Origin: Desulfotruncus alcoholivorax DSM 16058
GTDB taxonomy: Bacteria > Bacillota > Desulfotomaculia > Desulfotomaculales > Desulfallaceae
Assembly: GCF_000430885.1 (NCBI RefSeq)
Contig: NZ_AUMW01000003.1
Span: forward strand, 62,001-126,000
DNA length: 64,000 nucleotides
Direction: 5' to 3'
Shown here in pieces: positions 8,857 through 18,331 of this stretch. The translations under genes were made by a program, and so were the position numbers. Each line of letters starts with the position of its first letter. Position 1 is the first letter of the stretch. The notes under the pieces were generated by a model, which saw only the letters and a list, made by a program, of their open reading frames with translations, searched no databases and was not told the DNA's origin.

Positions 8857-10536
8857 TTAGGCTGTTTCAATTTCAGCATCCGCTTCCCTTCCAAGTTCCT
8901 TAATTGCTATATCACGCAGTTTATATTTTTGAATTTTACCACTGGCTGTAGTAGGGTACTCGTTGACAAACTTTATAAACGCTGGAATTTTATGCCTTGC
9001 AATTTTACCCTGACAAAATTCCTTAATTTCATCCTCATTAAGTGTTTCACCAGGTTTAATTTGAATAAAAGCAATTACTTCTTCACCGTATTTTCTGCTT
9101 GGAATACCAACCACTTGCACATCTTTAATTTTCGGATGGGTGTACAAAAATTCTTCAATCTCACGCGGATAGATATTTTCACCACCGCGTATAATCATGT
9201 CCTTTAGCCTGCCGGTTATCTTGCAATATCCGTTTTCATCCATAACAGCCAGATCTCCTGTATGCAGCCATTGATCGCTGTCAATCGCCTGGGCAGTTGC
9301 TTCGGGCATATTGTAGTACCCTTTCATGACATGGTATCCCTTGGTGCACAGTTCTCCCTGGACGCCAGGAGGCAGCTCCTCCCCTGTTTCCGGGTTAACA
9401 ATTTTAACTTCAACATTGGGTAAAGCCCTGCCCACAGTACTAACCCTTAGTTCAATGGGGTCGGATGTTCTGGTCATAGTAATACCCGGAGAGGATTCCG
9501 TTTGGCCGTATGTAATGCAAATCTCTTTTGCCCCCATTTTGTTAACTACTGCCTTCATAACTTCGATGGGGCAAGGGGCGCCTGCCATAATCCCCGTACG
9601 CAAAGTAGAGGTATCATAACTATTATTTGCCATTTCCTCCAATTCAGCTATAAACATGGTAGGCACTCCATGAACCGCCGTACACTTGCACTCCTGAATT
9701 GTATTTAATACCGCTTTTGCATTAAAAGATTCCACCGGTGCCATAGTTGCCCCTGAAACAACGCAAAGCAGTGTACCCATTACGCAGCCGAAACAATGGA
9801 AAAACGGTACAGGTATGCAAAGGCAGTCACTTGGGGTGAAATTAAGACATTCCGCCTGGCTGTGCGCGTTGCCAATGATATTAGTGTGTGTAAGCATAAC
9901 ACCCTTAGGAAAACCTGTAGTGCCTGAAGTATACTGCATATTGATAACATCGTCGGGATGTAAAGACAATTCCCTGGCAAATAATTCTTCATCCTTAATT
10001 GCCTTGCCCAACTCCGCCAGATCATCCCAGTTATACATTCCGGGCAACTTATCACTGCCAATGTAAATAACATTTTTTAACTTGGGCAATTTTGCCGATT
10101 TTAACTGACCCGGTTCACAGCTTTTCAGTTCGGGGCATAGCTCATACATTATATCAACATATTCATTTGGTTGTTTTACACCGTTAACAAGAATAATTGT
10201 GGTGGAGTCCGATTGTTTTAATAAATATTCAAGCTCAAAAGAGCGATAATTTGTATTAACCGTAACCAGCACGGCACCCATTTTGGCACTGCCGAACTGG
10301 GCATAAACCCATTCCGGAACGTTGTTCGCCCAGATCGATATATTTTCACCTTTTTGGATACCCAAAGCCATGAAACCCTTTGCAACCTGATTGCAAACAT
10401 CTCTAAATTGTTTGTAATTTAAATTGATTTCTTTTTGAGGATACATCAAAGCCGGCATATTTCCAAGATTATCTGCCATTAAATTTACCAGTTGACCAAT
10501 AGTAACTTTCCCTATTTCATAATCTGGCGCTTTCAT
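8857..10536 (-). CDS. AMP-dependent acyl-CoA synthetase (fatty-acid--CoA ligase)
   Basis: 559 residues, full length. The adenylation motif QYTSGTTGFPKGVML, then TYGQTESSPG, WLHTGDLA, the hinge GRLKDMIIRGGENIYP, and the C-terminal TASGKIQKYKL with the adenylating Lys534 are all intact. It makes acyl-AMP from a carboxylic acid and ATP, then acyl-CoA, feeding the nearby beta-oxidation enzymes. It is cytosolic, with no signal or membrane segment. The broken paralogue lies just downstream, so this gene may carry the activation role alone. Chain-length preference cannot be read. The start is ATG with an AAGGGGG site. Confidence 0.88.
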   Translation of the reverse strand: MKAPDYEIGKVTIGQLVNLMADNLGNMPALMYPQKEINLNYKQFRDVCNQVAKGFMALGIQKGENISIWANNVPEWVYAQFGSAKMGAVLVTVNTNYRSFELEYLLKQSDSTTIILVNGVKQPNEYVDIMYELCPELKSCEPGQLKSAKLPKLKNVIYIGSDKLPGMYNWDDLAELGKAIKDEELFARELSLHPDDVINMQYTSGTTGFPKGVMLTHTNIIGNAHSQAECLNFTPSDCLCIPVPFFHCFGCVMGTLLCVVSGATMAPVESFNAKAVLNTIQECKCTAVHGVPTMFIAELEEMANNSYDTSTLRTGIMAGAPCPIEVMKAVVNKMGAKEICITYGQTESSPGITMTRTSDPIELRVSTVGRALPNVEVKIVNPETGEELPPGVQGELCTKGYHVMKGYYNMPEATAQAIDSDQWLHTGDLAVMDENGYCKITGRLKDMIIRGGENIYPREIEEFLYTHPKIKDVQVVGIPSRKYGEEVIAFIQIKPGETLNEDEIKEFCQGKIARHKIPAFIKFVNEYPTTASGKIQKYKLRDIAIKELGREADAEIETA

Positions 10537-10656
10537 AAATAACCCCCTTTAATTATTTTATTTAGAATAATCTGTCTGTTTATAATATTCTGAATTATAA
10601 TCAAAAAACCTTTTTTACAACCTATTATTTCTTCAATATTTTAAAGAACATCACTC

Positions 10657-10896
10657 CTATCTTAAAAATTTAAAGCCTTGCTCTACCCTGCATACCCTGC
10701 CTCTATTTTCCAATTCATTAATTATTTCGACAACAATCTCCAGAGGCATACCAAAATGTTCAGCTATGCCGGCTAAAGTATGCATACGTTTTGATAACAG
10801 CCACACAATTGCTTCTTTGGCTATTTTTTTTTGACTCCGGCTAAGAATTCCTGTTAAAGGTATATAATTTTCTTGATATTTGCGAATTCCACCCAT
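10657..10896 (-). CDS. Small winged-helix DNA-binding-like protein
   Basis: 79 residues, start ATG at 10896 with an AGGTGAT site 3 bases upstream. The pattern AKEAIVWLLSKRMHTLAGIAEHFGMPLEIV... resembles a helix-turn-helix (residues about 27-62) followed by a short wing, LENRGRVCRVEQGFKFL. The protein is basic and Cys-poor. It could be a MarR/ArsR-like mini-regulator for the fatty-acid genes around it, but I do not recognise a named family. It follows the second acyl-CoA dehydrogenase, separated by a dispersed repeat, and precedes the acyl-CoA synthetase by 120 bases. Confidence 0.6.
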   Translation of the reverse strand: MGGIRKYQENYIPLTGILSRSQKKIAKEAIVWLLSKRMHTLAGIAEHFGMPLEIVVEIINELENRGRVCRVEQGFKFLR

Positions 10897-10921
10897 TTCA
10901 TCACCTGCTAAATGTCTGTAT

Positions 10922-11163
10922 TCACGTTATTTGTATCTGGCGCTCCAGTGGCTCCCTCCGTGCGCTGCGCAATTCCCCTTGTCATTGCGAATGCAGCGAA
11001 GCAATCTCAATGGCGAAACATTATTTGGGGGCATACCTCCGGCACTAAAGCCCGGCCCCCCAAAAGTGGTATGTCCCCTTTCCTATAAATGAGATTGCTT
11101 CGTCGCTTCGCTCCTCGCAATGACAGACTAACCATTGCCGCGTTAGCGGCATGGTGGCCTACC
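10922..11163. repeat. Dispersed intergenic repeat, family A, copy 1
   Basis: This copy fills the gap between the winged-helix gene and the acyl-CoA dehydrogenase. It has two inverted arms, 10982-11009 and 11090-11123, both containing the GATTGCTTCG/CGAAGCAATC core, around a unit that ends in TATGTCCCC. It closes with a GCCGCGTTAGCGGC mini-hairpin followed by ATGG. Related copies are at 19591-19857, 24966-25077, 50331-50593 and 61930-62139. Confidence 0.85.
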
Positions 11164-11168
11164 ATGTG

Positions 11169-12308
11169 CTAACAGCCTAAATGCCTGGCAATTACCAGTC
11201 TTTGCACTTCAGACGTTCCTTCTCCGATTTCAAGAAGCTTGGCGTCCCGCAAATACCTTTCCACTGGGAACTCTCTCATGTAACCATATCCTCCGTGGAT
11301 CTGAATTGCTTCCAAGGCCGCCCTGGTTGCCATCTCGGATGCAAACACTTTAGCCATTGCCGCTTCTTTACTGTAAGGTTGATCATTATCCTTTAACCAA
11401 GCTGCCTTTAAGTACATTAACCTCGCTAATTCTATCGCAGTAGCCATATCAGCAAGTTTAAACTGAATAGCTTGAAACTTTGAAATACTGCTCCCAAATT
11501 GCACCCGTTCTTGCGCATATTTCAAAGAAGCATCAAGACTTGCTTGCGCCAATCCGACTGCCATTGCAGCAATAGCAATTCTACCTCCATCGAGCACCGT
11601 TAAGAACTGTTTAAAACCCTCGTTGACTTTACCAACTAAATTGATTTTAGGTACCCGAACGTTATCAAAGAAGAGCTCCGTTGTATTAGAACCATGTAAG
11701 CCCATTTTTTCGTAACCAGCTCTAATGGTGAAACCGGCAGCATCCGTAGGTACAATTATGGCACTGATTCCTTTTTTACCTTTTGTCTTATCGGTTAGCG
11801 CCGTTATCGTGACATACTTGGCGTAGCTGGCATTGGTTATAAAACACTTACCGCCGTTGATTACCCATTCATCGCCATCCAGCTCTGCGGTTGTTTTGGT
11901 GCCTCCCGCATCTGACCCGGCCTCTGGTTCTGTAAGTCCGAAAGAACCAAGACATTCTCCGCGGCACAATGGAGTTAAATATTCTTTCTTTTGTTCTTCC
12001 GTACCGAAAAGAAAAATTGGCATGCAGCCCAGGGATATATGGGCTTCATATGTTAGACCGGTTGAACCGCAGGCGCGTGTAATTTCTTCCACGGCCAAAC
12101 AGTAACTTGTATAATCAGCACCCGCTCCCCCGTATTCTTCCGGGAAAGGCAACCCCATCAGATCCATTTCCGCCATCTTATTTACAATCTCTAAAGGAAA
12201 TTGTCCTGTTTTATCAATTTCTGAAGCCCGCGGTACAATTTCTTGTTCTGCAAAATCCCTTACTACATCTCTGATCATTTGTTGGTCTTTAGTCAAATTA
12301 AAGTCCAC
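11169..12308 (-). CDS. Acyl-CoA dehydrogenase, second copy
   Basis: 379 residues, clearly a paralogue of Bcd. Flavin-domain motifs GLTEPEAGSDAGG and CFITNASYAKYV are present. Glu363 in [13 protein letters not shown] is the catalytic base. The gene lies 260 bases downstream of a sigma-54 activator on the same strand, so it may be controlled by it, though I found no convincing -24/-12 site. Possible substrates are butyryl-, isobutyryl- or longer acyl-CoA. Electrons would pass to EtfAB. The stop codon abuts repeat A. Confidence 0.9.
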   Translation of the reverse strand: MDFNLTKDQQMIRDVVRDFAEQEIVPRASEIDKTGQFPLEIVNKMAEMDLMGLPFPEEYGGAGADYTSYCLAVEEITRACGSTGLTYEAHISLGCMPIFLFGTEEQKKEYLTPLCRGECLGSFGLTEPEAGSDAGGTKTTAELDGDEWVINGGKCFITNASYAKYVTITALTDKTKGKKGISAIIVPTDAAGFTIRAGYEKMGLHGSNTTELFFDNVRVPKINLVGKVNEGFKQFLTVLDGGRIAIAAMAVGLAQASLDASLKYAQERVQFGSSISKFQAIQFKLADMATAIELARLMYLKAAWLKDNDQPYSKEAAMAKVFASEMATRAALEAIQIHGGYGYMREFPVERYLRDAKLLEIGEGTSEVQRLVIARHLGC

Positions 12309-12523
12309 GTCTTCCCCTCCTTTAGCCGAATATTCTTATTGTTTAATCAATTCAGATGCAATTAGCAGGCAAATGCTAAATTAAAACCCCCGAGCGGTAA
12401 AATATATACCCCCAAATGCAATATAACCACTTAAACGGCATAACTTTTTCTTTGACATTACTCCCGTTTACTTTACGCGTAACTTGTTTTTACAATTTAT
12501 CACTTATAACTGTTAATAAAAGA

Positions 12524-12552
12524 AAAAGCTTACGCTGAATGCGCAAGCTTTT
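12524..12552 (-). terminator. Terminator of the sigma-54 activator gene
   Basis: Arms 12524-12531 and 12545-12552 (8 bp), then one mismatch, then 3 bp and a 5-nt loop. The minus strand continues with TTTTTCTTTT. It lies 17 bases after the stop codon. Confidence 0.8.
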
Positions 12553-12568
12553 AGAACTATATTTTTGT

Positions 12569-14008
12569 TTATACCAAATTATATTTGACCAATTTTTTGT
12601 AAAGTCCTGGACGGGAAATGCCAAGCATCTGAGAAGCTTTGGCTTTATTCCCCTTACTATTCTTTAAAGCCTGGATGATAATTAGTTTTTCAGTTCGATT
12701 CATAATCTCTTCAAGCGTTTGTCCTTCGGAAAATGTTATACCCAAATCGCTTTCCTGCTGCAAAACAGATTTGCCTGCCCCGTGGTTATCACTATCAACC
12801 AGAGTAATCAAGTGTGACGGTAAATGTTGTTTTTCTATAACGTTACCTTCCATTACATTAAAAGCGCGCTCTATAACATTTTCCAACTCACGCACATTGC
12901 CGGGCCAGAAATACTTTTGAAACACATTCTGAACCTCTTCTGAAATACCTGTAACTTGAAAACCAAATAAACGGTTGAATTTTTCAATAAAACACTCTGC
13001 AAGTTCAAATATATCCTCTTTCCTCTCCCTTAGCGGCGGGATGGAGAAATTAACCACATTTAAACGATAATATAAATCTTCGCGAAATTTTTTGTACTTT
13101 ACCATCTGTTCTAAATTTACATTTGTAGCCACCACAACCCGTACATCTGATATTTTTGTATCACCCGCGCCAAGTTTTTGAATCTCTTTTTCCTGTATAA
13201 ATCGAAGTAATTTTGCCTGCAATGCAAAAGATAAATCTCCTATTTCATCAAGAAAAACAGTTCCGCCGTTTGCCAGTTCCAGCTTACCGGTTTGCCCGCC
13301 TTTTTTACCACCGGTAAAAGCACCTTCTTCATAACCAAAAAATTCCGATTCTAACAGCGTATCCGGTATAGCGGCACAATTTATTTTTATGAAGGGTCCA
13401 GACCGCCTTAAACTTGCAGCATGGATGGCCTGGGCAAATAATTCCTTTCCGGTGCCACTTTCACCTGTAATTAAAACGTTTGAATTTCGCGGCGCGACTT
13501 TCAATAATGTTTCCTTTAAATCAATTAATTGAGGGCTATTGCCTATGATATGATCCACTGTATAAAAAACTGCAGATTGCTTTTTCTTGACCCTGGTTTT
13601 CGCAGTGTTTTCATCTATTTCCTGATTGCCGCTACGTTCGGGGTTTAAGAATTTAATTTTGGCCAGTGCTCCCTGGATGCGCTGGTTATTCTTTATAGGC
13701 AAGTAATCAACTAAAAAACTCCGTCCTTCAATACTATCAATTTTTCCAAATTCCGGAACACCATTTTTAATTATTTTAATCAATTTACGTAGACCGCTGT
13801 GCTTACATACTTCTGTCAGCGGCTTCCCAATCATTTTATCCGGAGTAGATTTTAACGTTAATGCAAGGGAATCATTAATCTGCAAAACCCTACCGTTTTC
13901 GCCTACAACTAAAAGCCCTTCATTACTGTTTTCAAAAATTGTTTCTAAAATTTTTTCAGGCGAATAATTATATTCTTGCAATTCCTCCGGATAAAGCACC
14001 CACATCAC
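12569..14008 (-). CDS. Sigma-54-dependent transcriptional activator (PAS, AAA+, Fis-type HTH)
   Basis: 479 residues. An N-terminal PAS-like sensor (about 15-110, with NSNEGLLVVGENGRVLQIN) precedes a central AAA+ domain with Walker A GESGTGKELF, the sigma-54 contact loop GAFTGG and Walker B VFLDEIGDLS. The C-terminal HTH reads KASQMLGISRPGLYKKL. It would bind an upstream site and open sigma-54 promoters in response to a small signal, perhaps an acyl-CoA. Its position beside fatty-acid genes suggests they are its targets. This is inference. There is no receiver domain. Confidence 0.9.
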   Translation of the reverse strand: MMWVLYPEELQEYNYSPEKILETIFENSNEGLLVVGENGRVLQINDSLALTLKSTPDKMIGKPLTEVCKHSGLRKLIKIIKNGVPEFGKIDSIEGRSFLVDYLPIKNNQRIQGALAKIKFLNPERSGNQEIDENTAKTRVKKKQSAVFYTVDHIIGNSPQLIDLKETLLKVAPRNSNVLITGESGTGKELFAQAIHAASLRRSGPFIKINCAAIPDTLLESEFFGYEEGAFTGGKKGGQTGKLELANGGTVFLDEIGDLSFALQAKLLRFIQEKEIQKLGAGDTKISDVRVVVATNVNLEQMVKYKKFREDLYYRLNVVNFSIPPLRERKEDIFELAECFIEKFNRLFGFQVTGISEEVQNVFQKYFWPGNVRELENVIERAFNVMEGNVIEKQHLPSHLITLVDSDNHGAGKSVLQQESDLGITFSEGQTLEEIMNRTEKLIIIQALKNSKGNKAKASQMLGISRPGLYKKLVKYNLV

Positions 14009-14250
14009 CCCAAAAATATTTAGACTTGTTTAAATATTTTAACAACTACAAAACAAGCTGTACAGTCCCGAATCTTTACAAAAAAATAAATTAAGTCACA
14101 AAAAGTCTTATTTAGTTCATTTTTAACAACTATGTCACAATCGGATACACTTTTTTGATACACCATTAATTGATTTTCATTGTGAGAAAAAGAAGGAAAA
14201 TTAGTCTTTCTTATCGAAGTAAGTATGCAGATATTGGAAAAGGGGTAATT

Positions 14251-14898
14251 TTGTTGGCGAAGGAAGCAATTAATATTAAAGGGACAAGACAGGGGCTTGC
14301 CATTTTACTTGATCCAAATAAAAACTTCGAAGAAATGAAGTCCGAATTAATTTTTAAAATGGAAAAAGCCAGTGGTTTTTTCTCCGGGGCCAAATTTACC
14401 CTGCATGGTGTTAAAAACCTTTTTCCAGAAGAAAAAAGCCAATTAGAAGCAATTTGCCAGGAATATGGCCTTATCCCTTCTACAGACGTACCTTCACCGA
14501 GGGAACGACATATTATAAAAGCGCCAGAATCCCCCAAGAAAACAACAAACGTGCCTGCGGCAGGAGAATTGGCGCTACTTGTTAAACGAACCTTGCGTTC
14601 GGGACAAAGAGTTGCTTACGAAGGACACATAACCATTCTTGGAGATGTTAATCCCGGAGCAGAAGTTGTGGCCGGCGGCAACATAATTATCATGGGCACT
14701 TGCTCGGGGTTTATCCATGCGGGAGCAAATAACAATCGTAAATCTTATATAATAACTATTGGCTTGCATAATGCACAAATCAGAATCAACGAAAAAGTGC
14801 TGTTTAAAACTCCGGAACATCTGCACAACGGCCCTTATGTAGCCTGCATTGAGGAAAATAATATTATTTATTACAAGCTTGATCGATCTGATAGATAG
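14251..14898 (+). CDS. minC: Septum site-determining protein MinC
   Basis: About 215 residues from a TTG at 14251, which follows AAAAGGGG; the frame is open back to 14170 but lacks a ribosome site there. The C-terminal beta-helix domain is clear: YEGHITILGDVNPGAEVVAGGNI, split here as YEGHITILGDVNPG plus AEVVAGGNIIIMG, then HAGANN. The N-terminal part NIKGTRQGLAILLD fits the MinC FtsZ-inhibiting domain. It blocks Z-ring formation with MinD. Neither minD nor minE is in the window, which is unusual because minC and minD are normally adjacent. Its last 35 bases overlap the convergent nudF. Confidence 0.82.
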   Translation: MLAKEAINIKGTRQGLAILLDPNKNFEEMKSELIFKMEKASGFFSGAKFTLHGVKNLFPEEKSQLEAICQEYGLIPSTDVPSPRERHIIKAPESPKKTTNVPAAGELALLVKRTLRSGQRVAYEGHITILGDVNPGAEVVAGGNIIIMGTCSGFIHAGANNNRKSYIITIGLHNAQIRINEKVLFKTPEHLHNGPYVACIEENNIIYYKLDRSDR

Positions 14899-15415
14899 GT
14901 AGATTTAAAAACAAAATACCTATAATAGTTTTTGCATCTTTAATGTCACCATTTTTTATCATTTCCATGGCTTCATTGACGTTAATTGTTTCAATCTCAA
15001 TAAACTCATCCTGGTCAAATTTAGTCTCATGCATGGACAGTCCGCCAGCTAAATATAAATATATTTTTTCCGTGCAAAAGCCGGGCGAAGTAAAAAAATA
15101 ACATATTTCCTTCCAAACTGCAGCACGGCAGCCGGTTTCCTCCTCCAGTTCTCTTTTGGCGCAATCCAACGGTTTTTCACCTTTTTCTACCTTGCCGGCA
15201 GGAATCTCCAACAGACTCTCTCCGGCAGGATGACGAAATTGCCTCACCATCAGCACTTCATTGTTATTATTAATTGCCAGAACTGCCACCGCATCGCTTA
15301 ACTCAACTATTTCCCTTGCCCCTTGGCGACCATCCGGCAATATCACTTGATCTTTTTTAACCGTCATAATTTTGCCGGCATATATATTTTCAGATGAAAT
15401 TCTTTTTTCTTCCAT
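14864..15415 (-). CDS. nudF: ADP-ribose pyrophosphatase (Nudix hydrolase)
   Basis: 183 residues from the ATG at 15415, behind a GAGGTG site; an open frame up to 15460 is not supported by a ribosome site. The Nudix box is complete: GKVEKGEKPLDCAKRELEEE followed by TG, with the metal-binding REXXEE core. The preceding VRQFRHPAGESLLEIPAG is typical of ADP-ribose pyrophosphatases. It hydrolyses ADP-ribose to AMP and ribose 5-phosphate. It is 14 bases downstream of the DUF3786 gene and probably co-transcribed with it. Its 3' end overlaps minC tail to tail. Confidence 0.88.
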   Translation of the reverse strand: MEEKRISSENIYAGKIMTVKKDQVILPDGRQGAREIVELSDAVAVLAINNNNEVLMVRQFRHPAGESLLEIPAGKVEKGEKPLDCAKRELEEETGCRAAVWKEICYFFTSPGFCTEKIYLYLAGGLSMHETKFDQDEFIEIETINVNEAMEMIKNGDIKDAKTIIGILFLNLPIYQIDQACNK

Positions 15416-15429
15416 AAGCAATTGACACC

Positions 15430-16041
15430 TCACATTTTTATTAACTTCTTCATTGCCCACAGAGCCAGCCCTGGCAACAAAGCATAATCCTCTGTATGAA
15501 GATGACTGGAAGCCGAAGCATCAAATAAAACATTACCCGAAGGTGGAAATTCGTCATCGCCTTCCCATAAAACAAAAGTGATAGGAATTTTAGGCAACAC
15601 TGGCACAGTAACAGCCACATCACCAAGATCTTCTTCCCAACCGCCCAATAATTTAGCGGCTTCAACCAACTTCCCCGGATTTTCACCAAAAATTGAAACC
15701 AAAGGTCTTACCGACCTGTTTGTAAAAGGGCCAATATATATCGAACCGCTGGGCAGTTCCTGAAATGCAACTTTTGATCCATCCAATGCCCTGTTGCTGC
15801 AATGGCTCAAATAATGCAATAAAACAATCTGGTCTGTAACCTGCACTTCCCCTCCGTCCTCACAGATAACTTGTCCCTCAGGATGATATACTTTATACTC
15901 TTTCCCCAAATAAGTTACTTTAAAAAACAACCCCACAGAATCAAACTCTACCATCGCTTTTTCAGCAGCAACTTCCGGAACAATATTATAGAATTCCTTT
16001 AGAGCTGTTTGATGTGCAGGCTTCAGATTAATTAATGCCAC
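15430..16041 (-). CDS. DUF3786 domain protein, function unknown
   Basis: 203 residues from a GTG at 16041 that follows a GGGAGG site. The sequence matches my recollection of the DUF3786 family of anaerobes: EVAAEKAMVEFD, then FFKVTYLGKEYKVYHPEG, a central block of LLHYLSHCSN type, and a C-terminal FDASASSHLHTEDYALLP. There is no signal peptide or membrane segment. Cysteines are few, so it does not look like a metal-cluster protein by itself. It is divergent from the activase operon (16223 onward), sharing a 180-base intergenic region, and upstream of nudF. No function can be stated. Confidence 0.65.
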   Translation of the reverse strand: MALINLKPAHQTALKEFYNIVPEVAAEKAMVEFDSVGLFFKVTYLGKEYKVYHPEGQVICEDGGEVQVTDQIVLLHYLSHCSNRALDGSKVAFQELPSGSIYIGPFTNRSVRPLVSIFGENPGKLVEAAKLLGGWEEDLGDVAVTVPVLPKIPITFVLWEGDDEFPPSGNVLFDASASSHLHTEDYALLPGLALWAMKKLIKM

Positions 16042-16222
16042 ATTATAACCTCCCTTAGCGAAATATATTTTAAAATAAAGCATATTAATGCAAAATGCAA
16101 CGTCCTACATAGTTTGAATATTCACAAAAGGATTTTTTCAATGGAAAAAGAATAAAGAAAATGAATATATTAAAAAAAATACCGTTACCACAACATAATA
16201 TTAAAATTTGGAGAGATAAAAA

Positions 16223-17203
16223 TTGATTCGCGTCGGTATACCTAATGCCCTTTTTTATTACGTGTACTTTCCCATGTGGAAAGCTTTTTTCGAAGAGTTG
16301 GGCTTACAGGTTGTAACTTCAGGTAAAACAACAAAAAAACTATTGGACGGCGGTGTGCGGGAAGCATTAGCCGATGCATGCGTTCCTGTTAAGGTCTTTT
16401 TCGGCCATGCTTTATCCTTAAAAGACAAAGTAGATTTTTTATTTATCCCCCGTATTGTTTGTTTAAACAAAAAAACTGTCTACTGCCCCAAATTTTTAGG
16501 TCTTCCGGATATGATCCGTTTTGGCATGGAAAATATGCCTGCTGTTATTGACGTTCGTATTGATACTAGAAGTAAAAAAAATGCGGTATTTAGAGCTTAC
16601 TATTCTGTCGGCAAATTGTTTAATAAAAAACCGGAGCTAATAGTCAAAGCATACCTTAAAGCAAAACATATCCAAAAGGTATATCAACAATATTTGCGCA
16701 AGGGACTGCAGCCACCCGAAGCTATTGAACTAATTTTTCAAAATAAAAAACCACGTCTTACTTCACAATCCGGGCAACTTAACTTTGGCATTGTCGGATA
16801 CCCATATGTTATCCATGACCAGTATATCAGTGTTGATATTGTAAATAAATTAAGACGTATGGGAGTTAATGTAAAAACTTCGGACAATCTTTCGCCTCTT
16901 AATTTAAAACTTCAGCGTTATAATACAGGCAAAAGATTCTTTTGGACTTTTAGTGAAAGGACACTGAGAGCTGCGCGTTATTTTTCGAATCAAAAGAAAA
17001 AATTGGATGGCATAATCCACTTGACAGCTTTTGGCTGCGGACCAGACTCGATTGTAGATAAATTTATCCAATTTGACAATGGCACAAATGGTATTCCCTT
17101 TATGAGCATCTCCATAGATGAACACAGTGGCGAAGCGGGCATAGGAACAAGACTTGAAGCTTTTGTTGACATGGTCAAACGTCAAAAAAGGAGCGAGCAA
17201 TAA
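16223..17203 (+). CDS. Acyl-CoA dehydratase activase-related protein (COG3580/DUF2229-like)
   Basis: 326 residues from a TTG at 16223 behind GGAGAG. The start RVGIPNALFYYVYFPMWKAFF and the end ISIDEHSGEAGIGTRLEAFVD place it in the family related to 2-hydroxyacyl-CoA dehydratase subunits and often fused to activases in clostridia. Four cysteines are candidate cluster ligands: Cys53 (ADACVPVK), Cys80 and Cys88 (VCLNKKTVYCPK) and Cys272 (FGCGPDS). It is followed without a gap by a sister protein and then by an activase. The likely role is an ATP-driven low-potential iron-sulfur reductase partner. The substrate is unknown. Confidence 0.72.
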   Translation: MIRVGIPNALFYYVYFPMWKAFFEELGLQVVTSGKTTKKLLDGGVREALADACVPVKVFFGHALSLKDKVDFLFIPRIVCLNKKTVYCPKFLGLPDMIRFGMENMPAVIDVRIDTRSKKNAVFRAYYSVGKLFNKKPELIVKAYLKAKHIQKVYQQYLRKGLQPPEAIELIFQNKKPRLTSQSGQLNFGIVGYPYVIHDQYISVDIVNKLRRMGVNVKTSDNLSPLNLKLQRYNTGKRFFWTFSERTLRAARYFSNQKKKLDGIIHLTAFGCGPDSIVDKFIQFDNGTNGIPFMSISIDEHSGEAGIGTRLEAFVDMVKRQKRSEQ

Positions 17204-18295
17204 ATGCGTCGTGTCACTTTTCCCCACATGGGAGAGTCATACCGCACTTTTAAAATGCTTTTAAACGACTTGGGCAATGAGGTTATACTACCTCCGCGTC
17301 CCAGCAGAAAAACCTTAAACCTGGGTGTGCAGCACACCCCTGAATTCGCTTGCTTCCCACTTAAAATTCTTATGGGCACTTATTTGGAAACCATGGAAAT
17401 GGGAGCAAATGTAATAGTCACCTCTGGTGGCGTAGGACCGTGTAGAGCTGGCCTTTATGCAGAGCTGCATAAAAAAATTCTTCATGATCTTGGTTATAAT
17501 ATTGAAATGATTGTTTTTGAACCGCCAAGGTTATATCCTTTTAATTTCATCCGTAACGTTTATAAACTTAATCCTGCCAAGCTATCTATAAAAGCCATAA
17601 TAGAATGTATCAAAAGAGCATGGCGCAAGCTTCAAGCCCTGGATAATCTGGAAAAGGCCACACATGTTATCCGCCCCCGTGAAACTCTTTCTGGCGCCAC
17701 GACTAAAACATATAAAAAAGTTCTGGAATGGGTTGACGAAGCTTATACAACCAATCAAATAGTTGAAGCTGAAAAAGCCGCGTTAGATGAATTAAATAAA
17801 ATACCACAAAATCCAGAACGTATTGTTTTAAAAGTTGGTATAGTAGGCGAAATTTATGTTTTACTTGAACCAGCCAGTAATCTTGAAATTGAAGAAACGC
17901 TGGGCAACTTGGGAGTAGAAGTTGAAAGATCCATGTTTTTAACCGGGTGGACTAGGGATAATACCTGGAAGGAAACGGTCGAAGGGATGACCGTAAAAGA
18001 AGCAGCGGAACCTTACCTGCCAGAACTGATTGGGGGGCACGGAAGGGATTCAATCGGCAATACCATTCTTTATGCCAAAAGAAAATTTGACGGGGTTATT
18101 CAATTGGCCCCATTTACCTGTATTCCGGAAATAGTGGCCCGAACCATATTAACATCTGTTAGCAGAGATTACCAAATTCCTGTGTTGACTTTTTTCCTGG
18201 ACGAGCAAACGGGGAAAGCAGGAATGGCTACCCGCCTTGAAGCATTTGTTGATTTAATGAAAAGGAAAAAAATGCTCTTGGCGAGCGGCTCATGA
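17204..18295 (+). CDS. Acyl-CoA dehydratase activase-related protein (COG3581-like)
   Basis: 363 residues. The ATG at 17204 directly follows the stop of the previous gene, so the two are translationally coupled. Motifs include FPHMGESYRTFKMLLNDLG, a Cys at 50 (PEFACFPLKI), Cys80 (GGVGPCRAGL) and Cys306 (APFTCIPEIVAR), then FFLDEQTGKAGMATRLEAFVD. The C-terminal DE(Q/H)(S/T)G..G..TRLEAF block is shared with the upstream protein, so they look like diverged halves of one fold. Three conserved Cys could ligate one [4Fe-4S] cluster, or part of a larger cluster with the partner. No transmembrane segment. Confidence 0.72.
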   Translation: MRRVTFPHMGESYRTFKMLLNDLGNEVILPPRPSRKTLNLGVQHTPEFACFPLKILMGTYLETMEMGANVIVTSGGVGPCRAGLYAELHKKILHDLGYNIEMIVFEPPRLYPFNFIRNVYKLNPAKLSIKAIIECIKRAWRKLQALDNLEKATHVIRPRETLSGATTKTYKKVLEWVDEAYTTNQIVEAEKAALDELNKIPQNPERIVLKVGIVGEIYVLLEPASNLEIEETLGNLGVEVERSMFLTGWTRDNTWKETVEGMTVKEAAEPYLPELIGGHGRDSIGNTILYAKRKFDGVIQLAPFTCIPEIVARTILTSVSRDYQIPVLTFFLDEQTGKAGMATRLEAFVDLMKRKKMLLASGS

Positions 18296-18331
18296 CAAAT
18301 GATCATCCCAAGTCTACAAGGAAGTGACGTT

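Noticed and set aside
12375-12388. Possible sigma-54 -24/-12 site (GG-N10-GC on the minus strand) before the second acyl-CoA dehydrogenase
   Set aside because: Only the GG/GC dinucleotides fit; the rest of TGGCAC-N5-TTGC does not match well enough.
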